Source: Chloroflexota bacterium
Lineage (GTDB): Bacteria; Chloroflexota; Dormibacteria; Dormibacterales; Dormibacteraceae
Length of the DNA stretch: 36,702 nt
Reading direction: 5' to 3'
Assembly (NCBI GenBank): GCA_005887685.1
Contig: VBHJ01000140.1
Location: 1-36,702 of the forward strand
The position numbers were made by a program, and so were the translations under genes. The first letter of the stretch is position 1; the number at the start of each line of letters is the position of its first letter. The notes under the pieces are model-generated. The model was not told where the DNA came from. It searched no databases and saw only the letters and a list, made by a program, of their open reading frames with translations. Positions 15,026 through 22,072 of this stretch are shown here, in pieces.

Positions 15026-16339
15026 GTGGCTCCTCCCAACCCTCCTGTCGGCTACGGCATCGATTTCGGGACGAGCAACAGCTCGGTGTCCATCGCGTAT
15101 GCGGATCGGGTCGAGGTGCTCACCCTGGCAGGATCGGCATCCAGGACGCTTCCATCGTTTGTGTACCTGCACAGGGCGGGCCGTCGGGCGGCCGGCAATG
15201 AGGCGGTCAAGAGGTTTCTCGTCTCCGGCCACGAGAAGACCGATTGTTGGAACTGCCCCCTCGCCCCCTACGGTTGGGATACCGACTGCCGCCAGTACCG
15301 CAAGGGCGGCGGATGCAACGACGCGCGACTGCTGTCGGGAGTGAAGCACGAGCTGGCGAAGCTCGGCTTCGCGGGCACCAACTCATGGGCGACCGACTTC
15401 AGCGTGGGCGCGCTGGTCAGCGTGGTGCTCAGCCGCCTCAAGCACGAGGCTGACAACGCCACGGGCCAAGCCGTCGGATCCGTCGTGCTGGGCCATCCGG
15501 TCGTCTTCGCCGGCGCCGATCCGCAGAACCGGGCCGCATCCGATGCCGAAGCGTTTCTCAGGCTGGAGCAGGCCGCGTTGGAGGCGGGCTTCATCGAAGT
15601 GGCCTTTCTGCCGGAGCCGACGGCGGCGGTGATCGGTGAACACGTCCACCGAGGCGTGGAGATCGCGGTCGACTTCGGCGGCGGCACTTTCGACGTCGCG
15701 GTGCTCGACTCTCGCCACGGCGCGCCTCGAGTCGCCGGCATTGCGGGCATCGCGATCGGAGGCGAAACCCTGGATGGGATCCTGTTCGAGACCATCGTCG
15801 GTCCGGCCCTCGGTCTGGACGCGCTTCCGAGCTGGCTTTTCAACGAGCTGCGCACGGCGAGCTCTGTCCGCCTGCTGATGGCCGATCCCGGGATCCCGGC
15901 CATCCTCGCGCGGATTGGGGGCGGCGCCGCCGACGTCGCGAACGCGCTTCTGTACGAGGGGCACGCCTACGAGTTCTACCGCGCGGTCGAATCCGCCAAG
16001 ATCGCCCTCTCGAACGCTGAGTCGACCTTCCTCGAGTTCGCACCGCTTGGGCTTCGGGTCGAAGTCCGGAGGTCGACCTTCGAATCCATGATCCGGCCCG
16101 AGCTCGATCTCATCGCGGCAACCATCGAGCAGGCGCTCGGCGAAGCAGGGATATCCACGGCCAACGTCGATCGAGTCCTGCTGACCGGCGGTTCGGCATA
16201 CATTCCCGCGTTCCGAAACGACCTTGCCTTGATCTTCGGAGAGCCCCGGCTTGAGCAGCGTGACGCGTTCACGGCCGTGGTCCATGGGCTCGGCGTGCGG
16301 GCCCAGCAGCTTTGGGGCCAGGTCGCCGTCACCCCTTGA
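15026..16339 (+). CDS. Hsp70-family ATPase-like protein with a four-cysteine insert
   Basis: A 437-residue protein with the actin/Hsp70 ATPase fold: phosphate-1 loop YGIDFGTSNSSVS (residues 10-22), EPTAAVIGE, phosphate-2 loop AVDFGGGTFDVAVLD and the adenosine motif LLTGGSAYIPAFR near the end. It stops there, lacking the substrate-binding domain of DnaK, and so belongs with YegD-like Hsp70 relatives. Residues 74-97 add DCWNCP, DCRQ and GCND, four cysteines spaced CX2CX10CX8C, which could bind zinc or an iron-sulfur cluster and is not part of ordinary DnaK. The GTG start has TATAGT 8 nt upstream. A strong terminator follows. Client and function are unknown. Confidence 0.88.
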   Translation: MAPPNPPVGYGIDFGTSNSSVSIAYADRVEVLTLAGSASRTLPSFVYLHRAGRRAAGNEAVKRFLVSGHEKTDCWNCPLAPYGWDTDCRQYRKGGGCNDARLLSGVKHELAKLGFAGTNSWATDFSVGALVSVVLSRLKHEADNATGQAVGSVVLGHPVVFAGADPQNRAASDAEAFLRLEQAALEAGFIEVAFLPEPTAAVIGEHVHRGVEIAVDFGGGTFDVAVLDSRHGAPRVAGIAGIAIGGETLDGILFETIVGPALGLDALPSWLFNELRTASSVRLLMADPGIPAILARIGGGAADVANALLYEGHAYEFYRAVESAKIALSNAESTFLEFAPLGLRVEVRRSTFESMIRPELDLIAATIEQALGEAGISTANVDRVLLTGGSAYIPAFRNDLALIFGEPRLEQRDAFTAVVHGLGVRAQQLWGQVAVTP

Positions 16340-16345
16340 CGAGAA

Positions 16346-16381
16346 GAGCCGGGCTCGAGGTGAGCCCGGCTCCGTTGTTTT
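16346..16381 (+). terminator. rho-independent terminator
   Basis: A perfect 11-bp stem GAGCCGGGCTC (16346-16356) / GAGCCCGGCTC (16362-16372) with 5-nt loop GAGGT, followed by CGTTGTTTT. It starts 6 nt after the Hsp70-like stop codon and lies between convergent genes. Read from the other strand the tail is not T-rich, so it mainly serves the plus strand. Confidence 0.9.
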
Positions 16382-16397
16382 CAGCTACTGCGCTTGC

Positions 16398-16712
16398 TTA
16401 TTCGTCCTCGATCTGGTTGTACATGAGGCTGTCCTGGATCTCGTAAAGAGCATCCATGGCCTCCATCACCGAGGCCGGCTTGGCCTGCGCCAGCACCGTC
16501 ACCTCAGGCGACTCCTCGATCACCTTGTTGATCGCGACCGACAGCACAGGCGGCATCTGCCGCTGGTCGGCCAGGTTCAGCATCTCCAGCTCGTTCAGGA
16601 GCTTGTCGATGTAGCGCATCTTGTTCCGGCGGGCGTACTTGGCCCGCTGGATCCGGCGCTCGCGAGCCGTCATGTGCTCGATCGCGCGGCTGGCCTGCTT
16701 GATCATCGGCAT
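16398..16712 (-). CDS. 104-residue helical hypothetical protein
   Basis: The protein reads MPMIKQASRAIEHMTARERRIQRAKYARRNKMRYIDKLL and continues with amphipathic helices to a very acidic C-terminus (YNQIEDE). There are no cysteines, signal or membrane segments. The basic N-terminal half and acidic tail suggest a nucleic-acid- or ribosome-associated protein, but I do not recognise it. The frame is open far upstream to 17417, but that part is antisense to the regulator gene. GAGGAG lies 9 nt before ATG 16712, and a second ATG at 16706 is possible. Its promoter (16736-16763) is the best consensus promoter in the window, implying strong expression. Confidence 0.78.
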   Translation of the reverse strand: MPMIKQASRAIEHMTARERRIQRAKYARRNKMRYIDKLLNELEMLNLADQRQMPPVLSVAINKVIEESPEVTVLAQAKPASVMEAMDALYEIQDSLMYNQIEDE

Positions 16713-16735
16713 TCCCTCTATCTCCTCGGCAACCA

Positions 16736-16763
16736 AGTTTAGGGCGCCTCCGTCTTTTGTCAA
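16736..16763 (-). promoter_or_regulatory. consensus sigma-70-type promoter of the 104-residue protein
   Basis: On the minus strand, TTGACA (complement of 16758-16763) is a perfect -35. It is followed after 16 nt by TAAACT (complement of 16736-16741) as -10. Transcription would start near 16729, leaving a short leader with GAGGAG before ATG 16712. Confidence 0.8.
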
Positions 16764-16777
16764 GAACCACCTGTAAT

Positions 16778-16795
16778 AAATCGCTTTAGCGATTT
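16778..16795. promoter_or_regulatory. perfect 8-bp inverted repeat, candidate operator
   Basis: AAATCGCT-TT-AGCGATTT is a perfect palindromic repeat in an otherwise AT-rich gap. It lies 15 bp upstream of the -35 of the minus-strand promoter and about 35 bp before the start of the divergent regulator gene. The position fits autoregulation by the SufR-like protein, though it does not match the CAAC-N6-GTTG site known for cyanobacterial SufR. Confidence 0.6.
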
Positions 16796-16829
16796 TGGCC
16801 TGTGCTAGCATCCGAACAAGCGACCGGAT

Positions 16830-17471
16830 GTGCCCTTCATGATCGCCGGCCGTTCGACCCGCATGGAAGTCCTGGAGCTGCTTCGGCGCAAGGGCCGTTC
16901 CAGCGCGGAATTCATCGCCAACGACCTCGGCGTGACGCCCAACGCCGTGCGCCAGCACCTCACCAACCTGGAGCGCGAAGGCCTGGTGGTGAGCCAGCCC
17001 GAGCGGAGCGGTCGCGGCCGCCCCTCCCTTCTCTTCGCCCTGACCGAACGGGCTGATTCCGTCTTCCCCAAGCGCTACGGCCAGCTCGCCACCATGGTGC
17101 TGCAGGAGGTCCAGGAGATGGGCGGGCCCGACGCGCTGGACGAGGTCTTCGCCCGGGTTGCGGCCCGGCACGCGAACGCGATCGAAAAAGACCTGGTGGG
17201 GCTTGAGTTCGACGAGAAGCTCCGCCGCGTCGTGGCCTGGATCGGCCGCGCCGGCACCCTGGTCGAGCAGACGGAGAGCCCTGAGGGGATCAAGGTCACC
17301 ATCCACAACTGCCCGTTCCGCAACACCGCGCTCAAATTCCCGCAGGTCTGCACCATCACGCCGCAGCTGATCTCTCGACTGACAAGCGCGGCCATTTCGC
17401 AGTCGGACTCGATCCACCGCCGCGATCCCTACTGCTCATTTGTCGTCCAGCGCCCCACCCACCCTCACTAG
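16830..17471 (+). CDS. SufR-like winged-helix regulator with C-terminal cysteines
   Basis: A 213-residue regulator. Residues 8-70 form a winged helix: MEVLELLRRKGRSSAEFIANDLGVTPNAVRQHLTNLEREGLV, then the wing GRGRPSLLFALTE. The C-terminal part carries IHNCPFRN, FPQVCTI and DPYCSFVV, with Cys161, Cys174 and Cys202 in a C-X12-C-X27-C pattern. This is the arrangement of SufR-type sensors that ligate an iron-sulfur cluster to control Fe-S assembly or redox genes. No suf genes are in view. The first gene downstream, nnrE, overlaps it by 32 nt, and the exonuclease follows. The start is GTG 16830, with ATG 16839 possible. Binding of the 16778 inverted repeat is inferred. Confidence 0.83.
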   Translation: MPFMIAGRSTRMEVLELLRRKGRSSAEFIANDLGVTPNAVRQHLTNLEREGLVVSQPERSGRGRPSLLFALTERADSVFPKRYGQLATMVLQEVQEMGGPDALDEVFARVAARHANAIEKDLVGLEFDEKLRRVVAWIGRAGTLVEQTESPEGIKVTIHNCPFRNTALKFPQVCTITPQLISRLTSAAISQSDSIHRRDPYCSFVVQRPTHPH

Positions 17472-18105
17472 CGCGCAGGTCAACCAGGTCGACGCGCTCG
17501 CCCAGGAGCGCTTCGGGATTTCCGTCGACTGGCTCATGGAGGCGGCGGGCTGGCAGGTCGCCAGATTCGTTCGTGAGCGGGCGGCCGTCATCTGCGGTGT
17601 GGGCAACAACGCCGGCGACGGACTCGCCGCCGCGCGGCACCTTCACCGGTGGGGGCGCCTCGTGCGGGTCTGCTGCGTCGACGTGACCCGGCTTCGAGGA
17701 CCCGCGGCAAGAGAGCTCGAGGCGCTGGGCAAGCTTGGTATCGAGGTGAGCCACGATCTCAAACTCGATGAAGCCGAAGTCATCGTCGACGCCATCTTCG
17801 GCACCGGTCTGTCGCGCGCTCCGGAAGGCAAGTTCGGGGAGTGGATCGAATCGATCAACTCCTTTGGAAAGCCAGTGGTCGCGGTCGACGTGCCGTCGGG
17901 GCTCGACGCGGACTCGGGCGTCGCCTACGCTCCAACTGTGCAGGCAGACGTGACGATCACGCTCGGGCTTCCCAAGCCAGGACTTTTGAAGCTCGGCAGT
18001 CGCGTGCTCGTCGCCGACATCGGCGTGCCGTTCGAGGCGTACGCGGCGATCGGTATCGCTGTTCCGCCGGACCTCTTTGCGAAGGGAGAGCTGGTCGAGC
18101 TGTGA
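17440..18105 (+). CDS. nnrE: NAD(P)H-hydrate epimerase (YjeF N-terminal domain)
   Basis: A 221-residue protein that corresponds to the YjeF_N domain alone: SAQVNQVDALAQERFGISVDWLMEAAG, VICGVGNNAGDGLAAARHL (nucleotide-binding loop), VDAIFGTGLSR with the catalytic Asp, and VVAVDVPSGLDADSG. It interconverts R- and S-forms of damaged, hydrated NAD(P)H (NADHX/NADPHX) so that the dehydratase NnrD can repair them. In many bacteria both activities are fused; here the dehydratase domain is missing and must be elsewhere. TTG 17440 is the first plausible start and lies inside the regulator gene. Its TGA overlaps the GTG of the exonuclease as GTGA, so the three genes form one operon. Confidence 0.9.
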   Translation: MSSSAPPTLTSAQVNQVDALAQERFGISVDWLMEAAGWQVARFVRERAAVICGVGNNAGDGLAAARHLHRWGRLVRVCCVDVTRLRGPAARELEALGKLGIEVSHDLKLDEAEVIVDAIFGTGLSRAPEGKFGEWIESINSFGKPVVAVDVPSGLDADSGVAYAPTVQADVTITLGLPKPGLLKLGSRVLVADIGVPFEAYAAIGIAVPPDLFAKGELVEL

Positions 18106-19070
18106 CGCGCGAGGTCGTCTGGGACCACGGCGTTTCATTGCCCGGCCACCGGCTGTGGCTCGACCCCTTGGTGGTGCGCAGCTTCGCGTTCATCTCGCAC
18201 GCCCACACCGACCACGCCCGGCGCCACAAGGAGGCGCTGCTGACGCCGCAGACGCTCGCCCTGATCCCGGAGGCGCGGCGGCCGCGCGGCTGGCGGATGC
18301 TCGGCTACGGAGAGGCGATGCGGCGTGGTCCCGCCACCGTGACTCTCCATTCGGCTGGACACATGCTCGGCTCGGCGCAATTGCACTTCGAGCACGACGG
18401 CACATCGGTGCTCTATACGGGCGACATCAAGCTGCGACAACCCGGCGGCTTGCCCGACACGTTCGTGCCCAAGGCCGACACCTTGGTCCTGGAAAGCACT
18501 TACGGCCGCCCGCATTTCCGCTTCGGTGATCCGGACTCGACGATCGAAGCGATCGCCCGTTGGTGCCGGCTGGCGCTGGACAGCCGGGTCACGCCGGTGC
18601 TGCTGTGTCACGCCCTCGGCAAGACCGAGGAGGTGATGCTCGCCCTGGAGCAGTACGGGTTCAGCTTCGCGCTCGAGAAACGATGCGCGCCCTGCGCGCG
18701 GGACTACGCGGCCGCGGGCCGCCCGCTTCCCGAATGGGTGGAGCTCAATGGCGAACCGGTGAGCGGCCGCGTGGTGATCGCCCCGCCCGTTGGCAAGGAC
18801 GAGGTTCGCCGGCTGGGTCGCTATCGCACCGCGCTCATCTCAGGCTGGGCAAAGGACGCCGAGTTTGCGCGCCTGTTCGGAGCCGACGCGACGTTCGACC
18901 TTTCCGACCACTGCGACTTCGACGAGCTGATGGAGGTCGTCGAACTGTCGGGAGCGGACCAGGTCTACACGGTGCACGGCTACACCGAAGATTTCGCACG
19001 GTCGCTGCGCAAGCGCGGGATCCGAGCGTGGGCGCTCGAGGCGAACGAGCAACTGGCTCTCGCCCTCTAG
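18102..19070 (+). CDS. ligase-associated MBL-fold DNA exonuclease
   Basis: A 322-residue metallo-beta-lactamase/beta-CASP-type nuclease. Metal ligands are visible: SHAHTDH (HxHxDH, residues 31-37), HSAGHMLGSAQ, YTGDIK, then the beta-CASP-like motifs LVLESTYG, LSDHCDFDEL and YTVHGYTEDF. It matches the family found beside ATP-dependent DNA ligases and Lhr-type helicases and thought to trim DNA ends. In agreement, an ATP-dependent ligase lies 0.6 kb downstream on the same strand. GTG 18102 overlaps the nnrE stop. Its own stop interlocks with the convergent zinc-ribbon gene in CTAG 19067-19070. The open frame reaching upstream to 17841 is out of phase with nnrE and not coding. Confidence 0.9.
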   Translation: MTREVVWDHGVSLPGHRLWLDPLVVRSFAFISHAHTDHARRHKEALLTPQTLALIPEARRPRGWRMLGYGEAMRRGPATVTLHSAGHMLGSAQLHFEHDGTSVLYTGDIKLRQPGGLPDTFVPKADTLVLESTYGRPHFRFGDPDSTIEAIARWCRLALDSRVTPVLLCHALGKTEEVMLALEQYGFSFALEKRCAPCARDYAAAGRPLPEWVELNGEPVSGRVVIAPPVGKDEVRRLGRYRTALISGWAKDAEFARLFGADATFDLSDHCDFDELMEVVELSGADQVYTVHGYTEDFARSLRKRGIRAWALEANEQLALAL

Positions 19071-19423
19071 CGGAGCGCCCACCCTGAACGGAGCACCGCG
19101 CGGCGCAGGTCGTGGTTGTGGGCCGCCGCGTCGCTGAGCTTGGTCAGCAGCAGGTCGACCCACGCGGCGAGCTCGACCGCCGGCGCCAGCTCCAGGGCCT
19201 CGTTGCGGACGCGGGCGTGGAAGCTGCGGCCATCGACGTCGATCGAGACCTCGGTGATCGGCCCGCGGTTCAGGTGGCCACGCTTGACGCTGGCGATCGG
19301 GATTCGCTCGACGAGGTAGTCGAGAAGCTCATCAGGCTCATCGCGCTCGACCAACGGCGCGTGACAGAAGACGCACGCGTCGTCAATAGGCAAAGCTGGG
19401 GCGGAACAGACTGGGCAATTCAT
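19067..19423 (-). CDS. small zinc-ribbon protein
   Basis: A 118-residue protein whose N-terminus MNCPVCSAPALPIDDACVFCHAPL holds two CxxC pairs (Cys3, Cys6, Cys17, Cys20), a classic zinc ribbon. The rest is an alpha/beta domain (SIDVDGRSFHARVRNEALEL, LAAWVDLLLTKLSDAAAHNHDLRRAVLRSG). There is no membrane segment. Nothing shows a catalytic activity; nucleic-acid or protein binding is likely. It sits between the exonuclease and ligase genes, on the opposite strand, 25 bp downstream of the four-cysteine protein, so it may take part in the same repair island. The family is not one I can name. Confidence 0.78.
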   Translation of the reverse strand: MNCPVCSAPALPIDDACVFCHAPLVERDEPDELLDYLVERIPIASVKRGHLNRGPITEVSIDVDGRSFHARVRNEALELAPAVELAAWVDLLLTKLSDAAAHNHDLRRAVLRSGWALR

Positions 19424-19448
19424 TTGTGTGGCGGGGTGGTAGGGCGAT

Positions 19449-19661
19449 TCAGTCCGTGTAGCGGGTTATTGTGCGGTCCTCGCGCCGTTTTTCATCCTGG
19501 TATAACGGGCAATCCTCGAAATTCCGGACGCAGATCGGGGGGCTGTCCCGCAGCGCGTACTTGAGCTTGGACCGGTGATCGACATGGCAGTCGAAGCGGT
19601 AGATGCGCACGAACGCCCGCTGATCCTTGACCAGCTCCTCGAGGTAGGGGCACCTTCGCAT
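19449..19661 (-). CDS. small four-cysteine protein
   Basis: A 70-residue protein: MRRCPYLEELVKDQ, then YRFDCHVDHRSKLKYALRDSPPICVRNFEDCPLYQDEKRR. The four cysteines (4, 25, 44, 51) and two nearby histidines suggest a metal or Fe-S site; the sequence is too short for catalysis. It is divergent from the DNA ligase with only 21 bp between start codons. It shares the TACGATA element with it (TATCGT on its strand, 8 nt before ATG 19661). It is probably coexpressed with the zinc-ribbon gene that follows. No function can be assigned. Confidence 0.78.
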   Translation of the reverse strand: MRRCPYLEELVKDQRAFVRIYRFDCHVDHRSKLKYALRDSPPICVRNFEDCPLYQDEKRREDRTITRYTD

Positions 19662-19682
19662 CCAGACTTACGATAGGCGTCC
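19662..19682. promoter_or_regulatory. bidirectional promoter with shared TACGATA element
   Basis: The 21-bp gap between ATG 19661 (minus) and GTG 19683 (plus) is centred on TACGATA (19669-19675). Read rightward TACGAT ends 8 nt before the GTG; read leftward TATCGT ends 8 nt before the ATG. Both transcripts would be leaderless. The same heptamer and gap length recur at 35625-35645. Confidence 0.65.
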
Positions 19683-21338
19683 GTGCTCCAATTCGCCCGC
19701 GCCGGCGCGGCCGTCGGCGCGACCACTGCCACTCTCGAGAAGACGCGGATCCTCGGCGCGTACTTCGGCACGCTCTCCGAGGATGACCTGCGGCGCGCCG
19801 CGGTCTACATGAGCGGGCGTGCATTTGCGCCCTCGCAACGCCGCACGCTCGGCCTTGGCTGGTCCACGTTGAGCAAGGTGGTTTCGTCGATCTCGAGCCG
19901 GGACGAAGACGAGCTCGGACGAATCTTCCGCAAGCACTCAGACCTCGGCGACTGGGCGGGCGAGGCGCTCGACGGGGGCACGCGATCAGAGCCGGTAACC
20001 CTCGAGGAGGTCGAGGCGACGCTGGAGGCCATCCGCACCGCGCGAGGCGCAGCCAAAGCCAAACCTCTGGAGGCGCTGCTCATGCGCCTGGACCCCGAGG
20101 CCGCGCGGTTCTTCGTCAAGATCATCTCCGGGGAGCTCCGCATCGGTCTCAGCGAGGGCCTCGTCGAGGCCGCGATTGCTGAAGCTTTCAGCGTCCCGAT
20201 CACCCAGGTCAAGCGCGTGCACCTCATCACCGGTGACATCGGCGAGACGGCCGTTCGTTGCAAACGGGGAGAGTTCGAGGCGAGCACAATCGCGCTCTTT
20301 CAGCCGGTCCGTTTCATGCTCGCGAGCCCAGTCGAAACGCCTGATGAAGCCTTCACGCGCATGGGTGCGGAGACCGTCTGGACGGAAGAGAAATACGACG
20401 GCGTGCGCTGCCAGCTGCACCGCCAGGCCTCGCGCGTGCAGCTGTTCTCACGCGACCTGAAAGAGACGACGGCGGCATTTCCCGAGCTCGTCGAGGCCGC
20501 CCCGGGAATCGGACACGACGTGCTGTTCGACGGTGAGGTTCTGGCGCATCGCGACGGGCGCGTGCTGCGGTTCTTCGAGCTGCAGCGCCGGCTCGGTCGC
20601 AAGCAGGTCGATGCGGAGCTGCGGCGCGAGGTGCCGGTCGTGCTCGTCATCTTCGACGTGCTGTGGCTCGACGGAAGGATGCTGCTCGACGAACCGCTCA
20701 CGACGAGACGCAAGCTTCTCGAAGGGCTCGGGCTTGAGCCTCCGTTCCTGCTCGCCCGTCTCGAAGAAGCCACCGGCCCACAGCACCTCGACCGCATCTT
20801 TGCCGAGACGCGTGAGCGTGGCAACGAGGGCTTGATGGTCAAAGATCCCTTGAGCCCATACACCCCCGGTCGCCGCGGCCTTGCATGGCTGAAGCTGAAG
20901 CGGCCGCTCGCGACGCTGGATGTGGTGGTGACGGCGGTCGAATGGGGGCACGGCAAGCGACGGGGCGTGCTGTCCGACTACACGTTTGCGGTCAAAGACA
21001 CACGGACCGGCAAGCTGGTCAACGTCGGCAAGGCGTACACCGGGCTGACCGACGCCGAGATCGCCGAGTACACCAAACGGTTCCTCGAGATGACGGTCAG
21101 CGACCTCGGCCACACCCGCATGGTTCGGCCCGAGGTCGTGCTGGAGGTCGCGTTTGATTCCATCCAGCACTCGGGCCGGCACGCAAGCGGCTATGCACTT
21201 CGCTTTCCGCGCATCGTGCGGATCCGCGACGACAAGCCCGTCGATGAGATCGACACGTTGGAGCGCGTGGCCGAGCTCTACGACCGCTACTTCGGCGAGA
21301 AGTCGGAGGTGCCTCTGAGCGAAGTCGCTGAGACATGA
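19683..21338 (+). CDS. lig: ATP-dependent DNA ligase (archaeal/LigB type)
   Basis: A 551-residue ligase. The first 200 residues are the helical DNA-binding domain (FFVKIISGELRIGLSEGLVEAAIAEAF). The nucleotidyltransferase motif I is EEKYDGVRCQLH with the AMP-accepting Lys237. Later motifs are LFSRD, LFDGEVLAHRDG, VIFDVLWLDGR, EGLMVKDP and WLKLKRP. The C-terminal OB fold ends GYALRFPRIVRIRDDKP. It seals DNA nicks using ATP and is additional to the NAD-dependent LigA expected elsewhere. Together with the exonuclease it makes the known ligase-exonuclease repair pair; the usual Lhr helicase is not in this window. GTG 19683 follows TACGAT by 8 nt. Its last bases overlap the next gene as ATGA. Confidence 0.95.
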   Translation: MLQFARAGAAVGATTATLEKTRILGAYFGTLSEDDLRRAAVYMSGRAFAPSQRRTLGLGWSTLSKVVSSISSRDEDELGRIFRKHSDLGDWAGEALDGGTRSEPVTLEEVEATLEAIRTARGAAKAKPLEALLMRLDPEAARFFVKIISGELRIGLSEGLVEAAIAEAFSVPITQVKRVHLITGDIGETAVRCKRGEFEASTIALFQPVRFMLASPVETPDEAFTRMGAETVWTEEKYDGVRCQLHRQASRVQLFSRDLKETTAAFPELVEAAPGIGHDVLFDGEVLAHRDGRVLRFFELQRRLGRKQVDAELRREVPVVLVIFDVLWLDGRMLLDEPLTTRRKLLEGLGLEPPFLLARLEEATGPQHLDRIFAETRERGNEGLMVKDPLSPYTPGRRGLAWLKLKRPLATLDVVVTAVEWGHGKRRGVLSDYTFAVKDTRTGKLVNVGKAYTGLTDAEIAEYTKRFLEMTVSDLGHTRMVRPEVVLEVAFDSIQHSGRHASGYALRFPRIVRIRDDKPVDEIDTLERVAELYDRYFGEKSEVPLSEVAET

Positions 21339-22072
21339 AGCTCACCTTCATGGGCACCGCCGGCGCACGCTTCATGGTGGCGAAGCAGGTCGCCGCGTCG
21401 GGGGGCCTCTACCTCGAAGACGGCGAGACACGGATCAGCCTTGACCCTGGTCCTGGCGCGATCGTGCAGTACGCCCAGCGCGGGATCGACCTGACTTCGC
21501 TCGACGCAATCGTGGTCAGTCACCGCCACCTCGACCACGCCGGCGACCTCAACGTGATGGTCGAGGGGATGACCGACGGCGGCTTCGCGCATCGAGGGAT
21601 GGTCTTTTGCCCCGCCGACGCGCTCGACGACGACCCGGTGATGCTCAAGTACCTGCGCCGCTTTCCGCGCGAGATCGTGCGGCTAGCGCCCGAAACGTCT
21701 TACGCCGTCGACAGCATCGCCTTCACCACCAGCGGACGGCACGTCCACCAGGTCGAGACTTACGGATTTCGTTTTGGCAATCGGCTGGGTTGGGTCACCG
21801 ACTCCGCCTACTACGAGCGCATCGCCGAGCAGCACCAGGCCGAGGTGATGGTCCTCCACACCATCCTTCTCCACTGCCGCCCTGACCTGCCCCACCTCTG
21901 CGTGGCCGACGTCGAGCGCATCATCCGCGACGCCAAGCCGCGGCTGGCTTTGCTGACTCACTACGGCATGACCGTCTGGCGTGCGAACCCCGCCGAGCTC
22001 GCCGCGGATATGACGCAACGTCTCGGCATCGACGTCCAGGCCGCACGCGATGGAATGACGATCGACCTATGA
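21335..22072 (+). CDS. MBL-fold metal-dependent hydrolase (RNase Z-like)
   Basis: A 245-residue single-domain metallo-beta-lactamase fold: MKLTFMGTAGARF, ISLDPGPGAIVQYAQRG, metal motif SHRHLDHAGD (residues 62-71), GRHVHQVETYGFRF, WVTDSAYY with the bridging Asp, and LLTHYGM as last ligand. The layout resembles tRNase Z-related proteins more than lactamases, but the long exosite arm of RNase Z is absent. The substrate is unknown. ATG 21335 overlaps the ligase stop and its own stop overlaps the GT87 start, so ligase, this hydrolase and the glycosyltransferase form one transcript. A nucleic-acid substrate is a reasonable guess from that neighbour. Confidence 0.87.
   Translation: MKLTFMGTAGARFMVAKQVAASGGLYLEDGETRISLDPGPGAIVQYAQRGIDLTSLDAIVVSHRHLDHAGDLNVMVEGMTDGGFAHRGMVFCPADALDDDPVMLKYLRRFPREIVRLAPETSYAVDSIAFTTSGRHVHQVETYGFRFGNRLGWVTDSAYYERIAEQHQAEVMVLHTILLHCRPDLPHLCVADVERIIRDAKPRLALLTHYGMTVWRANPAELAADMTQRLGIDVQAARDGMTIDL

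Noticed and set aside
16713-17417. Upstream extension of the 104-residue protein frame
   Set aside because: It runs antisense through the SufR-like regulator; the consensus promoter at 16736-16763 and the ribosome-binding site lie inside it.
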